Source: Catonia carolina (Eukaryota; Arthropoda; Insecta; Hemiptera; Achilidae). Taken from it: a stretch of DNA of 64,000 bases. The notes below the pieces were generated by a model. That model was not told the origin of the DNA. It made no database searches and saw only the letters and a list, made by a program, of their open reading frames with translations. This document shows, in pieces, positions 57,325 to 64,000 of the stretch. Positions within the stretch are counted from its first letter, which is position 1; the number at the start of each line of letters is the position of its first letter. The translations under genes and the position numbers were made by a program. The stretch covers positions 59,638,541 through 59,702,540 of the forward strand of contig JAQMRL010000008.1 of assembly GCA_035578175.1 (NCBI GenBank), in the 5' to 3' direction.

Positions 57325-57790
57325 CCTTTTATGTGCGTGCGCTGCGCGCCCGCACTTCGTCATAGGTTAGGTGAAGTTAGGTCAAAGGGGTTAGGTGGAT
57401 AAGAATTATTAGTTTTTAAGTTTGAAGTTATGAAAATTGATGTTAATATTTTAAGGTATAATGCTTCAACATTTTTAATTTATAATTTGAATGTTATAGG
57501 TTTTAATCTATATACATTTCAGCTTTGGGTTTGAAGTTTTAAATTTTATATTTTAAATTTTTGTAATTTGATGTTTTCTAGTTTGAAAGTTTTGTAGTTT
57601 CTCGCCACTCCAGCGTCGCTTCGCGCTGCTTACATGTTTCGGCGTCAGAGTGGTAGGTGGATCAGATTTTATAAGTGGTTCAGAACCATGGAATTATGGA
57701 ATTATTTGGCACTAGGTGAAGTTTGGCCCAAAGGCGTAGGGGGGATCAGAATTTATAAGTAGATCAGAAACGTAGAAACATTCGGGATTC
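57325..57790. repeat. CpG-rich imperfect repeat
   Basis: A GC-rich hairpin gtgcgtgcgctgcgcgcccg at 57332-57355 is followed by taggttaggtgaagttaggt and ggttaggtggataagaatta. A related string, cactaggtgaagtttggccc and gtaggggggatcagaattta, recurs at 57710-57760. A second CpG-rich core (cgtcgcttcgcgctgc) lies at 57613. Two diverged units about 340 bp apart are likely. No coding potential. Confidence 0.55.
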
Positions 57791-58849
57791 TGCAAAAAAT
57801 TCGAAAATGAATATTGGTAAAAGCCGTTCGAAAATTTTTGAGGGAAAGAACAAAATAATTTAGTTAAAGTTTCGATGGTGATATTACAGTGGCTGTGACG
57901 TTGCGAAGTTCAGTTTGCGTTAAAGGGTCGTTGTGATGACGAGAATTGTTTATTTAATTGGATGTGTTACTTTTCAAAAGTAACAATGATACAAATTATC
58001 GCGAAATAAGACTATAAGGGATTTATGTAATTGTGAAATGAGTAACAAAGAATTTAAGATTTAATTAGTAAATTGTGCGAATCGATTTGCAAGAATCGTT
58101 TCAAGTTAAATTTAAAAAATAACTTAGAGGACCGAATATAATTCGTTGAAGTTAACCAGTCTATATTATTAAATTATTTATAAAAGTTGTCGTCAAATGA
58201 TACATGATATATATTATTCAGATTGATCTAAATATTCTAAGAATAATAGTAAACAGAAATTCTGTTCCTCGAATTATATTACTTTAAATTGGCAGCTTGA
58301 AATCCAATAGCCCTACAATATGACTATCTCTTGAAGCATTATCTAACGGATAGAAATTTGTATTGGAGTCGAAATGGGAGGTGGCAGCTGCAGATGTTTG
58401 ATGAGAAATGACCATCATACCCTACCTACATTTTCCCATCTCCTAACTCCACGTGTAGAGGAGTATCTCATCCATTGTATCTCTTGTTCTGTATTGGTTT
58501 TCCTTTTGTTTTGTAATTAACGTTTTAAAATACTTTTTGTGATTGATTTAAATATTTTATATTTTTATTAATACAGCACTTGATTTTGTTATACGGGGAA
58601 AACAATATTACCTCTAAACCTCAATACCTCTAAACTTAAGTAACGTTACTTTTTCCCGTACAAACTACCAAATTTTAAAATCTTATAACCCTTAAGGTCC
58701 TTTCGGGATCTGGGTAGAATAAATAATTAACAATTTTTTTTAAACTTATTACTAACAAATTACAATTAGATAATTTAAATTAAATTAATTACAAAACTTA
58801 AAACTTAAACTTAGTTCGACTATTAAATAAGATACTGCCACTTAAAAAT
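57791..58849. other. AT-rich spacer
   Basis: No gene recognised. 58610-58850 may be diverged upstream part of repeat E. Confidence 0.4.
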
Positions 58850-59095
58850 TAAAAGAATGATTTACCTGTCCAAAATCACTTGCTACCATTCGTACACAAC
58901 GCACTATGAACACAATTCAGAGACGGTCCTGTAACGATACTATTTCGAAACGGCCTGACAATACTTATTCCATTCACAGTCTAAACACAACTAACTCACC
59001 ACAAGGGCACTAATTATTTTTAAACCTGCGGCCTTATAGTTTCTCAAACAATCGAGACCCTTTTAACACTTTCTCCGCTGTACCACAACATCTGA
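58850..59095. repeat. Repeat family E, copy 2
   Basis: Aligned with copy 1 through acctgtccaaaatcactt, accattcgtacacaac, ctgtaacgatactatttc, ggcctgacaatactt, ccattcacagtctaaac, gggcactaatta and acctgcggccttatag. On the minus strand it ends in ggacaggtaaatc, a donor-like site at the same place as in copy 1. Confidence 0.65.
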
Positions 59096-59404
59096 TACGT
59101 AAAATTTCTTTCTGTCATTTACCAAACAACGTTCAAAGGCGATTAAGGAGGCAGTAGAGTAGAGATCTGCTCTTTTAGGAACTGTTTTATGTCATTTAAA
59201 AATAAATAGCTGACTTAGTTAGAAATAAATAAATAACATGTCGGAGTCTGTCAATGGATTGTGCTGTCCCTGCATATTACTCGTGTCGTGTATTAAATTT
59301 TTTCACCCACTATCATATTCACTGGTTGTTTAATTTTTAACAGTTGTGAATATCACTTATAAACTTCAATAAATATTTTCCTTTATAGTACATTACTTTA
59401 CGTA

Positions 59405-59797
59405 TGTTGTTTAGGATATCATCTGAAAGGCTGATTTGAACCTCTTTAGGCTTCGTTAAGTATAACCAGGAGTGAGGTAATTCACCTTCCTCACTGAGTG
59501 GAAAAGTATGCTTATCAACATGCCAGGCCCTCTGAAAAGGATTTATTTTCCGCCCTACAAACAAATGACCACTTCAGTTCATTCATAACAGGGTCTGGCT
59601 GTATAATTATGAAATTCATTACTCTCAGTGGAGATAACTCTAAATAGTGTCTTTACACCTGTACCTCTTCTGTTATTTAATGCTTCAGTCATATATATGG
59701 CTGACCATGTGATAAGAAACAGAACTATTTTTTGTAGCCCTGGAACTAGCAGATCGAGTGCAAATAATTTAACATCCCTTTTGCTTTTTATGGGCAC
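59405..59797 (-). mobile_element. SINE family A copy adjoining a mariner element
   Basis: Tail tgttgtttaggatatcatc, hairpin ctgaaaggctg, ccttcctcactgagtgg, gccaggccctctgaaaag, agcagatcgagtgc and tttttatgggcac. A plus-strand-of-element frame reads PFQRAWHVDKHTFPLSEEG and PHSWLYLTKPKEVQISLSDD. The 5' end runs directly into the inverted repeat of the mariner element at 59802. Confidence 0.9.
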
Positions 59798-59801
59798 TGT
59801 C

Positions 59802-60318
59802 TACTACGGAGTGATTTTTTTAGTCCTGTTACCCATATGACAAACCAATTTGCGGTGAAAGTTTTCGTAAACTTTTCCGTGGAGAATTGAGCAATCTTGT
59901 TTTCACATTCTCTAAAACGTCATCTGCCAAGAGAGCTTGTTGACCACTTCGTTTTCTATCGTAAACACTACCTGTCTCTCGAAATCGGGTTGTTTGCCTA
60001 GAAATTGACATTTTTTCTGGTGGAGGAACTCAACAAATTTAATTTGAAATAAATTTTTTGTACTCGCGTAAGATTTCGTAAAAAATATTGTTCAAGAATG
60101 AAAACACGTTTTTCTAGGGTAAAAGACATTCTGATCGTAACACGACTAAAAACGGCACAAAATTTTACACAGCTCAAGGAGAATCAACTCACACTGCCGT
60201 ATATATACCGGTTGATCAGGGCTACCAACTTCGTGTCACAAAATAAAATTTCCTTTTTCTTAAAAAAATTACCAGACATTAACAATTAGGTAACAGGTCT
60301 AAAAAATCACTCTGTACT
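59802..60318. mobile_element. Deleted mariner/IS630-type element with ~30-bp TIRs
   Basis: Left end tactacggagtgatttttt then tagtcctgttacc (59802-59834). Right end, reversed, is tagtacagagtgattttttag and acctgttacc (60287-60318). Only 517 bp long. Encodes on the minus strand the N-terminal part of a transposase. TA lies at the outer borders. Confidence 0.8.
59829..60011 (-). pseudogene. N-terminal fragment of mariner/IS630-type transposase
   Basis: ISRQTTRFRETGSVYDRKRS, then GQQALLADDVLENVKTRLLN and SPRKSLRKLSPQIGLS match the paired helix-turn-helix DNA-binding region (FRETGSV..R.RSG.P then SPRKS.R..S...G.S). The catalytic domain is missing and the frame runs out into the TIR at 59829, so an internal deletion joined the HTH region to the element end. 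Confidence 0.8.
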
Positions 60319-61214
60319 ATCAGTTTTAATGTGTAAAAATTTTCAGACCCGAGTAAGGAATCAAACCCAAGATATTCTACTTTACGTATATCAATAAATA
60401 ATAATATTTTCAATTCTTAAAATATTGTCTATAATTCCTAAAAATCTGGTAGAATTATCGATTTAGTGTTAACTCATATCATTGATGTTCTTTATGAATC
60501 TGAACATTCAATTTTAACTACAGGCAGTAAAGAAACAAAAATTGTTTTATCAGTAACAGAAATAACAATAGAATTCTTAAGAAATCGTTCATAGCTTTTT
60601 ATTTGTATATTATCAAGCATACACTAAAATTCAATAAAACATTATTGTAGATAAATTTTTTATTACGTCTATTCATATATACATTATAATATATTTTTAT
60701 AGGTTTACTCATATCCTTTCTCTACATCTATATCAATAAAAATATCCTTTTATAGAAATCTTGTACGATACTGTACCAATAAATTTCCCGTATATATAGG
60801 CTTTAGAGATAGTACGATATGCGACGCAATATATTATTTGATTTTTTATTCCATATTGTTTGTAATTTAGAATCGCATATGAATTATTATTAATAAACGT
60901 ACTGTAAAAATAATATTCATATTTTATTGCCAGTGATTAGTTATAACTATTCTTTCTATTATCGTGACTGAACGTGGTTTTATCTTAGTTATTGAATAAT
61001 TATGCATTTTATTATTGAGTTTGTGTGTGATAGTGTCAGGTTTAACTAATAAAAAAATCCATTTATTGTGGTATTAATTCTGTGGTTATTAGATTGTATT
61101 GTTTACCACTTAAGTGTATAGTATTTAAAATGTGAGAACATGTTAGTATACGTATTGTAACGACTAAGCCTAGGTCTGTTTGGAATCTGGATATGATATA
61201 TTACTAACATACTT
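60319..61214. other. AT-rich spacer
   Basis: No gene or repeat recognised. Confidence 0.45.
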
Positions 61215-62060
61215 ACAATCAAGGTTAGGCCTGTTTCTAACCACTACAGCGACAAAACTCTTATTTAATTATTGCCATCTCTTGTGTGGCCTCCCAACAT
61301 TTCTGCTCCCGTCCGACGTGTATTTCAAAACGTAGAGACGGATCCTTTTCTCAGGCATTCTTTTTACCTGCTCCTTCCAACGATTTCGATATTCTGCAAT
61401 CATCTCAATTAAGTTGTTACTATCCAGTTCTGTTTCATATCCTCATTTTTCAGATTTTTTTATCCGAGGCGGCGAGAAAAACTCATGTTCACTCTTCCAC
61501 GTTGAAGGAAGTAGTGTTGGACTCAATTGAGGCGTCCTCGTCCAACCCCAAGGAGGCGCAACCGCCTACCAACCAAAAACCCGCTGCCTGGCCACTTGAT
61601 CCAACATCAGCAAACAACCTTTCACCTCCCTTAAAACTGTTTGTATAATACTACAAGGGAAATGTCGGGATAAAAAATTTACGTATTGTCAGTTGGTCTT
61701 TACGATTGCAACCCTTTGTTTTTTGCTGGAATCGCATCTGTGCTCCGTGTACTCTACTCTCTTGTGGTTTGGTATTAACCCACGACTCACTTCCATAAAG
61801 TAGGGCCGAGACTCCTCTCACCTTGTAAAATTCTATTTTGGTTTCTTTCCTTATTCTCCTACTGCTAATACATCCACACACCGCTTAGAGTTTTCCAACA
61901 TACTTCTCTGTATCCAAATGTTGATCAAATCCGATGGTACAACTTAATTAATTGCATTGTGATACTTGTTCCAACACCACCTCATCTACCATGATTTTAG
62001 ACCTGGTGGGACAGTTACCAGTAAATCGCATTATCTTTGACTTTTTTTTACGGAATGTTT
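61215..62060 (-). mobile_element. LINE 3' end (GAA-tailed family) split by repeat D
   Basis: Right part (61681-62060) encodes on the minus strand RIRKETKIEFYKVRGVSALL, YGSESWVNTKPQESRVHGAQ and MRFQQKTKGCNRKDQL. Left part (61215-61447) is the rest of the 3' end, matching 45690-45900 base for base in many stretches (caacgatttcgatattctgc). The gap is exactly filled by a minus-orientation copy of repeat D. Confidence 0.8.
61448..61680 (-). mobile_element. Repeat family D, complete copy nested in a LINE
   Basis: Full ~230 bp version. Left end atttttttatccgaggc and right end gtcgggataaaaaattt give inverted termini around TTTTTTATCC. Interior shows cgaggcggcgagaaaaactc, gttggactcaattgaggcgt, ggccacttgatcc and aagggaaatgtc. 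Open frames across it mix LINE and D sequence and are not genes. Confidence 0.8.
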
Positions 62061-62238
62061 GAAATTATATTTCTTGCATTATTCGTTTAAAACATATACC
62101 AATCTCTGACTTTAAACTGCTAAATAATTAATTATTAAACTTAGCCTACGAACAAATACAACAGGTGAATGATACCAGAACCAACCCTAAATTAATTAAA
62201 TAAGTTAAAAGAATTTAATAAACCTACAAAATTAAAAT

Positions 62239-62646
62239 AATAAATCCTTGTTGTTGTTTAGGTCAACAGCCGAAAGTTGGTTTGAACCTCTAGAGGTTTT
62301 ACTTAGTAAAACAAGGAGTTAGGTGGTTTGTACTCACTGAGTACAAGATTAGCCTATTCTTATCAGCATGCGAGGCCCTTCTGAAAGCATCTACTCTGCA
62401 TCTTGAAAATGACACGATCACTTCATTCACCACAGGGTCTGGCTGTATAATGAAGTTCATTTTTTTAGAGGAGATTACTCAGACTAGTGTCTTTTACACT
62501 TCTACCTCTTCTGTTCTTAAGTAGTTCAGTCATATAATTGGCTGACCACGTGTTAGAAACAGAACTATTTTTTATAGCCCTGAAACTAGCAGATCGATGC
62601 AAATAATTTAACACTCCACCTGCCTGTTATAGGCGAAATAAATCCT
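62239..62646 (-). mobile_element. SINE family A copy with perfect 10-bp target-site duplication
   Basis: AATAAATCCT at 62239-62248 and 62637-62646. Element 62249-62636. Tail tgttgttgtttaggtcaac, cagccgaaagttgg (one hairpin arm shortened), then all landmarks to acctgcctgttataggc. Defines a ~388 bp full length. Confidence 0.95.
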
Positions 62647-63627
62647 ACTAAAAAAAATTAAATAAACAAATAACCGTTCAAGTCCTATTAATGATTGGTA
62701 TTATTATTTCACTTATTATAACCTAGAAAGATGTTCTTCAAGTGTTACATTCTTTTTTTTTAAATCATGGGAGAAATTTTTTCAATCAATACAATTAGAA
62801 CATGTTTATATGTGCATTAGAAGAAAGTACTAAAATCATACAGAAAAAATGTTATGACGACTTCATTCGTGCTGAGACACAAGTTACAATACAATTAATT
62901 TAGTAGTAAGTGTTAAATAATAAGAATGTTGCATTACCATCATTATGTAGTCATATTGTTGTCAGATTACTTTGTGTCATTTTATTCAGAGACCTATTTT
63001 TAGAATGATTATTGATAAAGGACACACGTTAACACTTCAAATTTTACGAAACACTCACATAGATTATTACGTATTTTACTCTCTTGTTGGCAGTTATTCT
63101 TCTATCAAAGAAATTAAATCTATAATATATTTACTACATGAAACCGATCTAGGCGTATGATTTCCTAATGTACGGATTCGCGAAACCGAGTAATATATCT
63201 TGATTACAATCCAAAAAGCACTTACAATTATTATAATGGACTCCCCTTGCTACGTAAGACGAGAGACTATCTACACCGATCTACAAATTCCTTACCTATT
63301 CGACACAATAGAACAATTCTGTTGAAGTTTCCACGGAACATTAACCGGACAATCTTCCACGAAAGGTAAAGATATTTAGGACGGTGATTTGTTTCTCCCT
63401 TAAATTCATATGAATAAATTATAAACACAAACATTTTAGGAAAAAACAAATAACACAGAACCTTCATCACTTATTTTCTTTCTCACATCGGTCATCGTTA
63501 GTTAAAAGTGTCATTCCTACTACCGTCAAGACGCAAAATACGTTTTGTATCTCGTATTAAAAACTTTGTTATATATTGTTTAGAAAAATAATTTACAATT
63601 ATTTGTATGTTTGTGATTATAAAATTG
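62647..63627. other. Spacer with a weak exon-like frame
   Basis: At 62972-63160 a frame follows ttttattcag (acceptor-like) and reads RPIFRMIIDKGHTLTLQILR, NTHIDYYVFYSLVGSYSSIK, EIKSIIYLLHETDLGV. No domain recognised. Rest has nothing I can name. Confidence 0.2.
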
Positions 63628-63690
63628 CAGTAAAATCCCGCTTAACCGAATTATAAGAGGTGGGCCCGATTTCGGGTAAGTGAAATTTAA
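63628..63690. mobile_element. Pogo-like element end
   Basis: CAGTAAAATCCCGCTTAACC then gaattataagagg and the palindrome cccgatttcggg. Resembles the ends of pogo/Tigger elements (CAGTA..., '..CTTAACCGAA'). The partner end is not in the window, and no TA precedes it. Confidence 0.4.
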
Positions 63691-63699
63691 AAAAAATGT

Positions 63700-64000
63700 A
63701 GGAATTGTTTTTGAGAATAGTGCAAAAAGTAAAAAATATAAGAATAAACTACTTCCGGTTGACAGATTGTGATGAAAATGTTTTGTGTCAGGTCCCCTAG
63801 TGGTACAGAACTTAAGTTTTAAATTTATACGATATTCCGTTCTTGAAATATTTTATTTACTTACAAAAAAGTCAATCGCTAAAATTTTTTTTGGGTTCAC
63901 GTGGGCTAAAAACGTGTATTTCCCGTGAAAATTCGATTTCAAAAAATGGGCATGAAAACAATACCCTCCGTTCCTATATAGGTCTATTCATACATGCATA
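63700..64000 (+). mobile_element. Family B element, 3' part, cut by the window edge
   Basis: cggttgacagattgtgatg / aaaatgtt, ggtcccctagtggtac, acttaagttttaaattta, tattccgttcttgaaat, gggctaaaaacgtgtat, and gggcatgaaaacaatac match the plus-orientation half seen at 24240-24510. Confidence 0.8.

Noticed and set aside
57358..57400. Insect telomeric repeat (TTAGG)n
   Set aside because: Only scattered ggttaggt words with other bases between, not a tandem TTAGG array.
61286..61648. 120-codon plus-strand open frame
   Set aside because: Spans the junction of an antisense LINE fragment and antisense repeat D; no protein motif of its own.
1..64000. CRISPR arrays, bacterial operons or phage genes
   Set aside because: No regularly spaced short repeats, no ribosome-binding-site-led gene strings, no prokaryotic protein motifs; repeats are dispersed eukaryotic mobile elements.

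Overview
This 64 kb window is animal nuclear DNA, strongly AT-rich (by eye roughly 70% A+T), and it looks like an intergenic or intronic stretch of a large, repeat-laden arthropod genome, probably an insect. The evidence is the mix of mobile elements: Jockey-type and R1-type non-LTR retrotransposon ends, Tc1/mariner (IS630-type) and pogo-like DNA transposons, tRNA-derived SINEs, and splice-site-like signals. There are no bacterial operons, no CRISPR array and no intact conventional gene. A hemipteran or other large-genome insect is my guess, not something the sequence proves.

Layout. 1-5 kb: two Jockey-like reverse transcriptase ends, two other LINE 3' fragments and the first copy of an abundant SINE (family A). 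5-11 kb: a pogo-like MITE, family-B elements, a broken Tc1/mariner transposase. 11-20 kb: tRNA-derived SINEs, three more A copies, a LINE 3' end. 20-26 kb: an exon-like segment at 20792, a ~346 bp tandem duplication, a large family-B element with an internal inverted duplication, another A copy, a LINE. 26-38 kb: a decayed unknown reading frame, SINEs, a TIR-bounded transposon with an HTH-like ORF, LINE 3' ends, and a hammerhead-ribozyme-like motif near 37.57 kb. 38-48 kb: a perfect-TIR pogo-like element carrying a LINE, an R1-like 3' end, an unidentified coding-looking segment at 43.1-43.3 kb, more LINEs and A copies. 48-64 kb: a near full-length family-B element, several LINE 3' ends, a second exon-like segment at 51839 related to that at 20792, an inverted A pair around another repeat, a compact tRNA-like SINE, a CpG-rich repeat, a deleted mariner, and a LINE split by another repeat.

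The most informative results are: (1) family A, a ~390 bp retroposon with at least 13 copies, 10-13 bp target-site duplications and a (CAA)n tail, sharing a 3'-terminal hairpin with the LINE at 52 kb and so possibly mobilised by it; (2) two related pyrimidine-tract/CAG/GTATGT segments 31 kb apart that are either paralogous terminal exons or recursive splice sites; (3) the hammerhead-like motif; (4) nested transposons giving a relative insertion order. Clade names for degraded LINEs rest on recognised protein motifs and are tentative. Boundaries are approximate unless a TIR or target-site duplication is named.
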